A stretch of 37,485 nt of DNA. Origin: Phaeoceros laevis. Lineage: Eukaryota; Anthocerotophyta; Anthocerotopsida; Notothyladales. The stretch spans positions 1-37,485 of the forward strand of contig JBNGIQ010007629.1 of the NCBI GenBank assembly GCA_049999765.1. Reading direction: 5' to 3'. The notes under the pieces were generated by a model. The model searched no databases, was not told the origin of the DNA, and saw only the letters and a program-made list of their open reading frames with translations. Of this stretch, positions 9,405 to 18,697 are shown piece after piece; the first letter of the stretch is position 1, and every line of letters begins with the position of its first letter. The position numbers were made by a program, and so were the translations under genes.

Positions 9405-9434
9405 ATATCCAGCAGGGTCGACCCTGCTGGATAT
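9405..9434. repeat. Perfect 30-bp palindrome inside the Harbinger-like element
   Basis: ATATCCAGCAGGGTC is followed directly by its reverse complement. It lies about 80 bp inside the left terminal repeat, where transposase-binding sites are often found. It could also form a cruciform. Confidence 0.9.
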
Positions 9435-9730
9435 ATATATCAGCAAAACACCAGCTGCATATCAGCGCGACCGGGCTGGCAACGGGCAACGGCCCGGCTG
9501 CTTTCAAGCCACACTGTTGCACGCAACTTGCCCGTCGTTTAGGGTATACATCTCGAGCGCTCGTTTCAGGTTGCTGGCACCAAAACACCACCACCACCTC
9601 TCTCGAACCCAAAAAACAACACATCCGTGCTGCTGGCCAAGGTGCCACCGCCACATCTGTAGATGCGTGAGTTACGCTGCTGGCACAACTGGCTGCAATT
9701 TCTTTTGGCTGCACAGGTCTTCTAACCAAC

Positions 9731-10198
9731 ATGCCATACAAATCAGCGCGCCAACAGTTCTTGAGCGACCTTACTAAGTGGCTTGCTTTCGTTGCTGCTG
9801 ATGGCTCATCTTCAGACTCGTCTGAAGATGATGAAGCTGAGGCCGAGAATCTGTTCTTTCTCATTTGTGCCTCTCGTTTTTTGTCAGCCCGAGAGCCTAG
9901 GCATCGTCCTGTGCATTTTTTTTTGAGTTCTTTCTCAATGCTTGCTGACGATGAGTTCAGGCAATTGTTTCGTACATCCCGCCAAGGCTTCATGTCACTC
10001 TTTGCAGTGCTTGAAGGCCATCCAGTCTTCAACAATGATTCCAGGTGTTCCCAAACAGCCCCAGCCTGGCAATTGGCTTTGACCCTCTGTAGGCTAGGTG
10101 CCAACGGCAATGGAGCTAGCGTGTGCAAGATGCAAGCCATATTTGGTGGCAAAATGAGCTGCACTAGCGCCGAACCGGTGTGCAAACTTTTGTTTTAG
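9731..10198 (+). pseudogene. N-terminal fragment of HARBI1-like transposase
   Basis: The frame encodes 155 aa: an acidic Ser-rich start (SSSDSSEDDEAEAE), then LADDEFRQLFRTSRQGFMSL, EGHPVF and APAWQLALTLCRLGANGNGA followed by SVCKMQAIFGG. This is the conserved N-terminal helical block of HARBI1/PIF nucleases (FR.SR..F..L...I..HPVF; QLA.AL.RLG..GNGAS......FG). After FGG the family motif is lost and the frame ends within 20 codons. The DDE catalytic domain is therefore absent, and the rest of the element is non-coding. Confidence 0.75.
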
Positions 10199-10369
10199 TC
10201 CCGCCAAACCGGTGCCGGGACATATACGCTGGAACTCGCGAAAATATGAGAGGGGGTAGTCATGTTTGAACGGGCCGATATGCCGTGAGCCGGGGGTTCA
10301 TATGAGAGGTGAGCGCGCGCGATATGAGGCTGATATTTATATTGAGTGTCCTAACCTTGAAACCCCCTA

Positions 10370-10985
10370 TTGAATATCTTGCAGCATCTCGTATCACCAC
10401 ATCTCTCATGTTTCCTGAAACATTTGCTAACTATTTTACGGTCCTTGAGCCTTGCATGGGCTCATAAGGAACCTCATATTTTTATTTTTATTTCATTTAT
10501 TGGATGTCTTGCTTTAAGAGGTTAGCACAGTTAAATCAATTAAAAAAAAGGATTTTCGTCATTAATCCACCTCGCAGGGAAGGGAGGAAGGGAGAGAGTG
10601 GAGGGAGGAAGGGAGAGAGTGGAGGGGAGAGAGGGCAAGGGGGAAGGAAGAGAGAGAACAAGAAACATTTTAAAAATATATTAAAATATTAAAATATAGA
10701 GAGAGCATGTCCATGGGAGAAAAGCATGTGTGCAGAAAGTTATCTTGCTCACATACATATGGACATGCATATAACGAACATGGATATTGATATGCATACA
10801 CGTGTGCAGATACATATATTTACATGAACATGGATACACATGAGTGGATACATGTATTTACATGAACATGGACATATTAACTGTTGTTGAGAGTGGATGC
10901 TTATAGTAAGAAACAAGTGTCCTTTTGGATGCATGCATGACATTAGCATCTGCCACATCCATTGCTGGACCATTCCAAGCACTTG
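10370..10985. other. Repeat-rich spacer
   Basis: Contents are dispersed repeat C copy 2 (10434-10512), a GA-rich minisatellite at about 10572-10660 built from GGGAGAGAGTGGAGGGAGGA-like units, and AT-rich DNA with repeated TTTACATGAACATGGA(T/C)A near 10830-10870. No gene is supported. Confidence 0.65.
10434..10512. repeat. Dispersed repeat C, copy 2
   Basis: Nearly identical to 7114-7195 (TTTTACGGTCCTTGAGCCTT ... ATTGGATGTCTTGC), in the same orientation. Confidence 0.85.
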
Positions 10986-12003
10986 TTAGATTAGCTTCCT
11001 GAGCCTTGGGACAGGTCCAGCACTGCGCGTCTCCATGCTGCCCCCTGTCTCAAGTTTGGCCTTCTTTGGCCTCCCAAGAACAGCTTTCCTGACTTGTGGC
11101 TCTCTATCCTCACTCTCTGAGGTGCTTAGCCCATCATCTACATCTGCTATTGACTCATCTCGACCATTGGATTTGATGATTCGTTTGCATGTCAGCACTA
11201 CTTTTTGCTCCTCAGTGAGATTACCTTCTCCACCTGCATCCACCACTTGTAAGCCATTCCCAGATTGCGCAAGGGAGAGCACAGACTCATTGTGAAGTTC
11301 AGCTTTGCGATGCTTCCTTATCTTCCGTTGAGTCCTCTCAATTTCATGAGTTTCAACCTGGAAAGAAACCCTGTCAGTCTTCATCCTCAAAGCACGCTGC
11401 CTCCAGTAGAATTTCTTTCAACACATCAAGCAAGGTTGTGCCAAACCTACCGCTTTCTTCAACACATCTGTCACGTCTGCAGCAATGCGTAAGCAGCGCA
11501 TGACCTCACTTGTGGACACTCCCACTTCAGCTCCCTTCTGAACTGCACATACCTCTCCATGGGTGTTGACAGTTACTGTCAACCTTCCTCCCATAATAGC
11601 CCCCTCTTTTAAACTAGGATCCACCACCTGTACGTGTAGCCACATAATGCCTTAGCAGGAGCCATATCTGAAGGGAAAGCTATGTTCAGGGCCACAAAAA
11701 AAAAGTACCACTAGTTCCCCATCGGAGAAAAATGCAAATGTAATTGCTATTGGAAGATGATGGATACTCAAGGGAAGCGGTTCTCGAACCTGCAAGCTAA
11801 CAACGTTAACGAACAACCTTGCCATGCAACCCCTCTGATGTCGGATTGATTACTATATCCAGTACTACTGAAGTAAAAAAAAAAACTACCTCAGGCGAAT
11901 GCACAATAACTTCCTGCCCGTCTTCCCCACCAAGGCTGCATTCAGGTGACGAAAAGAAAGTAGGGCTGCCAGAGCAGCAACATTGGAAACATCCACCAAA
12001 TTC
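10986..12003 (-). pseudogene. RRP45: 3' exons of exosome subunit RRP45 (RNase PH family), 5'-truncated
   Basis: Four exons can be joined by phase: 12003..11890, 11789..11709, 11627..11451 and 11357..10986 (stop). They encode NLVDVSNVAALAALLSFR, PECSLGGEDGQEVIVHSPE, VREPLPLSIHHLPIAITFAF, VVDPSLKEGAIMGGRLTVTV, CAVQK, MRCLRIAADVTDVLKKA and a basic C-terminal extension. This is the second half of the RNase PH core of plant RRP45 (CER7-type), a ring subunit of the RNA exosome. Two lesions show. The N-terminal ~130 residues are missing, with a PPR fragment beginning 57 bp upstream. A single base is also missing after LLSFR in the first exon, shifting the frame. All splice sites are intact, so the copy is young or the one-base loss is a sequence error. 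Confidence 0.85.
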
Positions 12004-12060
12004 CTACACAACCACATTAAGTTAGAATAGCTTGACCACATTATGTGCAGGCATCCCACT

Positions 12061-12702
12061 TCAGCCCCTTTTCCTTGACTGGAAAAGCAGCACAATATGT
12101 GTAAAGCTCCCTATATGGTCTAGCTCGGCATACCCATTTATCATGGCAGCCCATGTTACCGCATCCTTTGTGGGCAGACTGTGAAATACTTTGCGTGCAT
12201 CTTCCAACTCTCCACATTTTGCATCCCCAGCAATCATGGCATTCCATGTAACTGCATTCCTTGTGACCGTACTATCAAAAGCCTTGCGTGCATCTTCACC
12301 AGGGAGTTGCAAACAAAAAGTGTTGTGCTGAATGCCACTCTCCAACACATCCGTGTGCACCTGCCTGCCAGATTCCACATCTCCCGCTTTTGCACAAGCA
12401 TGCAGGGCAGCGACAAAAACGTGACCATTGGGCTCCAGACATGATCTACGCATCTTCTGGTACAGTTGAATGGCCTGAGTAGGTTTCCCCTGTTCAGCAT
12501 GTGCAGTTAAAATGGAGAACCACATGAAGACATCAGGTTCGAGATGGTTTCCCAAAAATGCATTGCATCCGTAGCCAAGCTTGACAGTCAGATCATCGAG
12601 TCGACGCCCCAGCACCAGATTTTTTTCAGCCCCGCATCTCCGGATGACTCTGTACCGGAGAGAGATAGACAAACGAGATTGTATGTCCGCCAAGACCGTC
12701 AA
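12061..12702 (-). pseudogene. Pentatricopeptide repeat (PPR) protein fragment
   Basis: The frame reads as PLS-type PPR repeats: EPDVFMWFSILTAHAEQGKP, AIQLYQKM, EPNGHVFVAALHACAKAGDV, GRQVHTDVLESGI, NAVTWNAMIAGDAKCGELED, ARKVFHSLP and DAVTWAAMINGYAEL. It is broken in at least two places. After GIQHNT the expected FVCNSLVKMHAR lies in another frame, and the residues that should link it to ARKAFDS are lost. The first repeat is also shortened before EPDVF. After GYAEL the match stops. Plant PPR proteins act in organelle RNA editing, splicing or stability, but this copy cannot make a working one. It runs opposite to the DYW fragment that starts beside its 5' end. Confidence 0.8.
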
Positions 12703-12865
12703 AGCACTTCGTGAGAGTGAGGAGGATGCCCTGTGTGGACACGCTGAGAAACTGGCTCTAGCTTACGGTCTCCTAAACACACCTGACGGCACAACTTTGC
12801 TAGTAACCAAGAATCTCCGAATGTGTGATCAATGCCATAGAGGCAGAAAAATCATCTCGAAGACA
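12701..12865 (+). pseudogene. C-terminal DYW-deaminase fragment of a PPR editing factor
   Basis: Fifty-five codons read KALRESEEDALCGHAEKLAL, AYGLLNTPDGTTLLVTKNLR and MCDQCHRGRKIISKT. This matches the DYW deaminase core, with HxEK holding the zinc His and catalytic Glu, and the CxxCH zinc ligands. The first part of the domain, the final DYW tripeptide and all PPR repeats are absent. The fragment ends exactly where the 12866-12894 hairpin begins. It lies head-to-head with the PPR fragment on the other strand, so the two were not captured as one continuous gene. Confidence 0.85.
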
Positions 12866-12910
12866 GCATTACGCGGGAGCTGCCCGCGTAATGCCGGGGC
12901 CCCGCCCTAG
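12866..12910 (+). other. Candidate Helitron-like 3' terminus (hairpin + CTAG)
   Basis: A perfect 12-bp stem (GCATTACGCGGG at 12866-12877, CCCGCGTAATGC at 12883-12894) with a 5-nt loop is followed by 12 nt and then CTAG (12907-12910). Helitrons end in a short hairpin 10-12 nt before CTRR, and captured gene fragments lie directly 5' of it here. Against it, the base after CTAG is A rather than the expected T, and no TC 5' end was identified. Confidence 0.4.
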
Positions 12911-12956
12911 ATGTTGAGCGTTATCTGGAAACGCGTTTCGGCACAAGGAGAGACAA

Positions 12957-13010
12957 GGTCTGTAGGGGCTGGGCGCCAAGTCAACACTTGGTGCTCAGCC
13001 CCTACAGACC
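12957..13010. repeat. 54-bp near-perfect inverted repeat
   Basis: Arms of 25 nt (12957-12981 and 12986-13010) around a 4-nt loop CAAC, with two mismatches. The left arm starts GGTCTGTAGGGGCTGGGC. It would form a very stable hairpin. It could be a small foldback element, a transposon end or a small-RNA precursor. Confidence 0.9.
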
Positions 13011-13043
13011 GAACTGCCTCAACTGCGCAGTACAAGAAATGCC

Positions 13044-13091
13044 GCATAATCTGACCGCTCGCTGAAGCTGGCTATGGCGGTCAGATTACGC
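13044..13091. repeat. Inverted repeat, 15-bp arms
   Basis: GCATAATCTGACCGC (13044-13058) and GCGGTCAGATTACGC (13077-13091) pair with one mismatch across an 18-nt loop. It is the third hairpin within 230 bp. Confidence 0.8.
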
Positions 13092-13319
13092 AGCCAGATT
13101 ACCAGGCAGAGGAACGTGGATGCCTGCTGGGAGCGAGAGGCAGGGCTGCAGCACATGGAGGACCGGGAGCTGGCGGGGCTGCAGCGCATGGAGGGGCGCG
13201 AGCTGGCGGGGAAGGAAGCCCGCATTAATAATATATATGCCAGTGCCCAAAACAAATGTCTCAACCACATTCTGCGTCTCCCTAGTTATATCAAGGGAGA
13301 AGTAGAGCACCTGCGAAAT

Positions 13320-14055
13320 TACGAGCAAGTGGTGAAGATTACAAGGGATTACAAGAACCAAGTACCTTCGCTTGCGAAGCAGTGTAGCTATCTCGTGCCG
13401 CTTCCTCTTGGCTCGCAAATGAGTTGCCAATTTTCTCTTGGCAACCTTCAAGGTCCGTCGAGGTGGTCAATACCTTAATAAGCTGGGGGCTAGTGTTATT
13501 CGGAATGACTAGGCGTAAAAGGCCCGCCGTCCTCCTTGACGAAGGAAGGTGGGAAAAAGCGGGTCTTAGCGGTTTCCAAGGACTGGGCTACACCCCCTGC
13601 TATAATCTTTATTGGAAGATGCAAGACAGGAGAGGAGGTTGGCTAGTAATAGTCCAATCAACAAAATCGCTTGAGCTGTATGCGGGGAAACTCGCTAGTA
13701 CGATAGGGGGTCCGCTTCCTTCACGTACTTTGAGGAGCTCGCTGATCCTCCTCTCACAAAGCCAAGTTGTCCATTGAGGAATAGGCCATGGCGCTTGATT
13801 GTGACGCAAGGCACTGTTGGGCTTGATGCGGAAGGTCGTCCTTTCGCCTTTCCTGGTTCTCCTTCCCCAACCACCTGCATTTGAGGCCGCAAAGGTGCTT
13901 CTTCTAAAACGGCAAGTCGCAACTATATAACCCTTCTATTTCCAGGACATTGACAATACCCCATATTGTCTAGGAACACAAGAAGGGCTTCCGCCACCCA
14001 CTTACGACGTCAGTAAACCACAGACTGTAGGAGCTGATTAATTTCTAATCTTTTT
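13320..14055. repeat. Dispersed repeat, copy B
   Basis: Same-orientation counterpart of 5440-5910 with the shared blocks listed there. It carries about 235 bp (about 13466-13700) not present in copy A. On the minus strand a recognisable frame LKVAKRKLATHLRAKRKRHE is followed by a GTACTT donor-like site. No counterpart of the 485-aa gene follows it, and the next DNA to the left is the hairpin cluster. Confidence 0.75.
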
Positions 14056-14328
14056 TTCGAGCGGATGAAAGACTTCGCACCAAAAGAAATCCAAAAAGGA
14101 CTCTTCAAAGATTCGCAACACGTTGTTGTCATTCACTTGGCCCGGTCGGGCGGAGAAACTAAAGATAATCTCATCTCATCGTGGCTCCGTTATCTCGCAC
14201 ATCAAAAAACCATATATCTATCGGACAGCAGAACTTTTGTTTTCCCACGATATTAGTGTACAAATAACAGAATCAATCCGGTCTGCCGTGGTGAGAGCAA
14301 AAAGAATTTAGAAAGACGTAGCCGCGTG

Positions 14329-17249
14329 TCATCCGGCATCCTCAATGTCATGATCGTTGTCATTGTCTCCGTCGTAGAATTCATCATCTTTCTGCACTTG
14401 CTTATCTTGAGCGTGTTCTGAGGTAAGAAAGAAGACGTAAGCAACTTGTTCCAGCTAAGACATCAGAGACCAATGAGCAAAGAGTCTTGGCAAGCTCACG
14501 ATTCATGCGTTGGTCTGGGTTGGCCTCGTCCTCATCGAAATCTGAAAGCCATGTGTCTGGCGGAAGCTGCATTGACAGTCTAGCACCGTTAAATCCGTCT
14601 GCAATGAAGCAATTCGATTCATTGTTTAACAGCACTGAGGACAATCCTGAGCAGATGGAGCCTTTACCTCCTGCATTTGCACACTAGGGGCATGGGCAAG
14701 GCTGCGCAGATTCTCCAGAACCTGCATCTTGATGGAGCTGAGGTATGTCTTAGTGTTCATATTCTCCTGAAATCATAGTGAGCGGGCAGAGTAAGCAATG
14801 GCTCCGCTCTGTAAGCTCAAGCCAACCATTGGCGACAAGACTGATCAAAGTGAGGTACAAACCATGTGATTCCCAGGATTCACTTTGAGAGTGTAGTCGG
14901 GCTTGAAGTACTGCAAGTAATCATTGTCAGGAATATCTGAAACAGACACAAAAGACAAAAAAGGAGGAGAATTATAGACTGCGGCAACCAACCAACACAA
15001 ACAGCGAAGCCTCGAGCTTCACAGTTGCACAATCCTTACCATTAGCAAGCTCTGTGTCAACAAGAGCTCCAGTCTCCACTGTCCAGCATCGGGCTACATT
15101 CTCTTTTGTATACCCTCCACCGCCAGTCACCTGAAGCAGAGACACAAAATTTAACCTTGTATGACACAACACACAAAAGGCAAGGCAATAGGGAACACAT
15201 TGCGTTGAGATTCTTCAGGCGATGGGAGGACCCAGTGCAGAAGTTACCAATAAAGGTATGTTGAGTTTCTTCACATATTTAACACATTCAGAATGGCCTG
15301 GAGAAAATGTGCAGATTAATATTCAACAAACCAGCAAGACAGTCAAAACCTTGGGAAGAAGACAGCAGCATTACAGGACTTTCTATTTCACCATACCATC
15401 AATTGAAAGATTGAAGCACCCAAGGCGATCACCGGCCAGTGAATCTGCCCCACACTGCAGCACTATAGCCCCTGGTTGATACATTTCTACCACTTTTGAG
15501 ATTACCTGCACTGACAGCGTCAACTCTTTATTCAGCAACTAAACATAGTGAACCCTTCTACCCTGACCAATGGTCCCAATTGGCAGTCTGCAACCCATAA
15601 GCAAAATGTGGCAACGCAGGGAGGATGCACAAACGGCCATGCAGAAAGGTGGAGTGACTCACTGCTCGGAACATTCTTATGAAGCTACCGTCATCAATAC
15701 CATCCTTAAGTGGTACGTTGACTGCATAGTACTTCCCATCTCGTGACCCAATATCCTGCTCGTACAGAAAACAAGATCAGTGAAAAACTAGAGTGAGACC
15801 GTCGCAGAATCCTGCCATTTTCAAATCACCCTGCACGGTAAGTACAAAGATACCTTCACATCTCCAGTTCCCGGGAAAAAAAGATCTCCATACTTATGGA
15901 AACTGACGGTCATAACCCTGTAAGATATTCAAATGCAAAAATCAACATTGAAATGAATTCTTGTCTACATGTTTAGCACAAGAGTAACATGAATGTCTAA
16001 GAGTTTACACCCTGCATTTCCAAATGAATATTCCCTACCTGTCAGTGAGATAGAAAGCTTCTTCGACACCATCCCCATGGTGAATGTCGATGTCAATGTA
16101 CAGAACTCGAGCATAGTACTTCAAAAGCTCCAAGATTCCCAAAACCAAATCATTCACATAGCAAAAACCGGATGCCTCACACTTCTTGGCGTGATGCAGA
16201 CCGCCAGACCAGTTAATAGCGATATCACAAGACTGGTTTGTCAACCTTCGAGCAGCATCTGTTGCAATGCAATCATTCAAACAAAATGTAAGTACCAATT
16301 TCCAAACAGTAATCAGGGCTTGCACAATGCTAGAAAGATACCGAGCAACGTCCCCTTCAACTCATAGGCAGTGATGCTCATCTTTGACATACCGATGGTC
16401 CCACCAGCATAAATTTGACAAAACTCAAACAAGTTGTCAAATACTGGACAGTCTTCGCCCATATTATCTGCAAACATACAATATGGTCCTACACTGTGAA
16501 GAGGTTCAGCAACACCAAGACCTACCGATAGTGCCACCAGCATAAATTTGACAAAACTCAAACAAGTTGTCAAATACTGGACAGTCATGTCCTGGGCCCA
16601 GCTTATCTGCACAAATACAATGTGGTCCTAAGAATGCAATCAGATGCAGCTCACATCAAATAGTTGCAAATTCAGGGGTAAAAGATGCAGATATTCAACA
16701 GTTAGATCCTGCATGCCATACAACCGCTTACATTTTTGCAGCTCCTTTTCATGGCGGTCAACAAGGTCTGGTGTTATCCGATGAAGAAACTCAACATAGT
16801 CAGTAGAGTGAAATTGTGCAAGCTCCATAGGGTATGCTCTATGAGGCCTCTGCAAGACAAAGAAACCCAACATTTACGACCCTAGGCCCACACGTTCTCG
16901 GTATGGCAGCATGGTTTGCTGCTTCAAGAAATCTTAGTGCAGATACGCGGAGCTCAGACAGAAAGCAGTAGCCATGCAGCTGTCACTTACGTAAACTTCC
17001 ATCTTCTTATGCAGATCGTATGCAAGGACAAGGTTGTGTGTCATGCACAATCTATGCGGTTTCATAGGATGGTTTGGACCGTAATAGACGCCACCAACGT
17101 CCCCTGCACATGTGCTATTTATGGTCAGAGCTAGCAACGAGGCTGTCGTCGGAATTATTGGACAGAGTAAAAGAATTTCCAATCTTCACAGGCAAGTTGA
17201 GGCACCTCCTACCATCGTAAAAGTAGGCCACGCGGTCCTTGGCCGGCAT
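14329..17249 (-). CDS. HDA9: Class I histone deacetylase, HDA9-like
   Basis: Intact RPD3/HDA1-type zinc deacetylase that removes acetyl groups from histone lysines in nuclear co-repressor complexes. Exons: 17249-17213, 17103-16991, 16849-16732, 16606-16526 (4a), 16467-16393 (4b), 16258-16039, 15917-15854, 15755-15663, 15505-15397, 15297-15248, 15130-15040, 14936-14863, 14766-14668, 14566-14500, 14417-14329. With 4b the product is 432 aa (Arabidopsis HDA9 is 426). The start [16 protein letters not shown] matches the family. Catalytic features are present: GGLHHAKK (H136/H137), the zinc ligands in DIDIHHGDG (D172, H174), the Asp of CGADSL, and the GGGGYT Tyr. The HDA9-type tail [10 protein letters not shown] ... 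[14 protein letters not shown] is kept. Exons 4a and 4b are alternative near-copies. The 14936-14863 donor is weak (ATG|GTTTGT). Confidence 0.93.
16393..16606 (-). other. Duplicated exon pair 4a/4b in the HDA9-like gene
   Basis: Exon 4a (81 nt) and exon 4b (75 nt) share a nearly identical core encoding [20 protein letters not shown]. Both have gcag|ATAA acceptors and ATCG|GTA donors, and both start and end in the same phase. They differ at the 5' end: 4b gives [10 protein letters not shown], like known HDA9, and 4a gives [12 protein letters not shown]. The intron between them is only 58 nt. Either one alone, or both, would keep the reading frame. Confidence 0.9.
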
Positions 17250-18697
17250 GGTGAACTTGCTCACTATGGATGCTCGGCTAATTCCGACAATTCCGCCTCA
17301 GTGCCACCTACAGCGAGGTAGAAAACAGGATGCCCAGCTGCTACTCCGAGTCTCGCTCAATCTTTCCAGCACTACATCTGTGCTCTCGAGCTCCGTTCAA
17401 GATTGACTCCCCGCTGCTGGAAGTCATGCTTCTCTCATTGCTGCCTGCAACTATATCCTCACGAGGCTCCTAGTCGAAGTTCCAAGTATGGCATCTTCTG
17501 CACCCGCGTACCACCACAAGACCACAGTCACTTGAGCACTCCGCGCTCTGCTCATCCTACTTTTGCACCAGACCTAATCTTAGGGCTGCATCCGGACCCG
17601 GTCTTTGCAGAAGGGAGAACTTGGTTCCAGCTTTGTGTTGAATTTTCCGGTCACGAAATGAGTGGGTCCGTGCCCTCCAGTGTGATTGCACTACCGAGTA
17701 GGACTCCAGCATGTCAAGGCAGTGCTTCTGGCCGAGGACCCAGCAGCTATAACCGTAGCACAGTACTGCGCACAAGTGGGCATACAGCTATACTTCTTGG
17801 TGGAAGGCAACTGGAGCTTCGCAGATCTGTCAACAACGAGCTAGTACACTTCGCACCGTGTGCCGACTCTTTGCATCACGGTAGGCATGGGTCAGGAATG
17901 CCAAGGATAGCCGGAGGTGCACGCTGTCAGCAGGGAGACGAGACTTTACAGGTAGGCGCTCCTGTGATGATTGTAGAACCGCCTCCTATGCTGAAGACAG
18001 CAGAACCCATGCCTATGATGCGAGTCAATCGTGGGCTCATCAAGGAAGGAGATGCCGGCCGGTACCTCGTTCTGCCTTCCACCCCCTCCCGCTAGGCTTG
18101 GTTCTTCCTTCGTTAAAGTGCTTGAGTTCGCAGTCAGAGTGAAGGTTGTGGTTCCCTGTTTCAGCATAATTGACAGGAGACCGAAGGATGTATGGGCTAT
18201 CCGGTTTGCAGCTGGCGCATATCTAATCGACCGGAAATACTTCAAACCGATGTCTGTTGAGTAGGATCTGTCATCTGGGCAAGCTGTAGGAAAATAATAT
18301 GGAGCTTGCCTCCATCCTGTTTTCATACGAGTCGAGATAATTACAACGTGATGTGCGAGTCGTCTATCTCGTTAAGGTCCATGGTCAGAACAACGCTGAT
18401 TCATCTGAGACATAGGAATGGCTGTACCATGGTCTCTGCGGCCTTCAAGTATAGCTTCATGACCTTGGGGATGTTCCTACAATTCTGTACAACCGATTGT
18501 GGAGCGAAGGACAGGTTTCTCGGCATCTGATTCTATTACACAAGTGCCCATCCTGGCACTCATCTCAATCTGACTCAACATACCCCCGTGGTTTTGTCGA
18601 TTGAATGCTTCTTCCAGACCCTAAAAGGCACGTTCACCAGCTGGTCAAAGGCTGATCTCTGCGTAAGATCCTTCTTCACATCACTGTCATCAGTCAG
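17250..18697. other. Intergenic region between HDA9 5' end and the GAD pseudogene
   Basis: It should hold the HDA9 leader and promoter. A 230-codon plus-strand frame (17403-18095) and a 126-codon minus frame (18326..17946) exist, but neither shows a motif or composition I recognise, so I leave both uncalled. No RNA gene or inverted repeat was noticed. Confidence 0.5.

Larger units (their letters stand above)
9305..10369. mobile_element. PIF/Harbinger-like DNA transposon, internally truncated
   Basis: Perfect 21-bp terminal inverted repeats occur at 9305-9325 (starting TAGGGGGTTTCAAGGTTAGG) and 10349-10369. Inside them lie subterminal inverted motifs: CCTCATATCGCG near 9367 and CGCGATATGAGG near 10317. 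There is also a perfect 30-bp palindrome centred on GTCGAC at 9405-9434. The ends are GC-rich with TA at both boundaries. A clean 3-bp TWA target duplication, expected for PIF/Harbinger, is not evident, so the exact ends and target site are uncertain. The only coding content is the 5' part of a HARBI1-like nuclease gene. At 1,065 bp it cannot encode a full transposase plus Myb-like partner, so it is non-autonomous. Confidence 0.75.

Noticed and set aside
9403-10185. 260-codon minus-strand open frame in the Harbinger-like element
   Set aside because: It is the antisense shadow of the HARBI1-like frame; only the plus strand carries a recognisable motif.
10504-10692. 62-codon Arg/Gly/Glu-rich frame
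   Set aside because: It is a translation of a GA-rich minisatellite.
12581-12700. N-terminal extension of the DYW frame
   Set aside because: The first 40 codons do not match a PPR protein, and most overlap the 5' part of the opposite-strand PPR fragment.
17403-18095. 230-codon plus-strand frame upstream of HDA9
   Set aside because: No domain, no convincing start context, no splice partner, and composition like non-coding DNA. It might be old transposon debris but I cannot support that.
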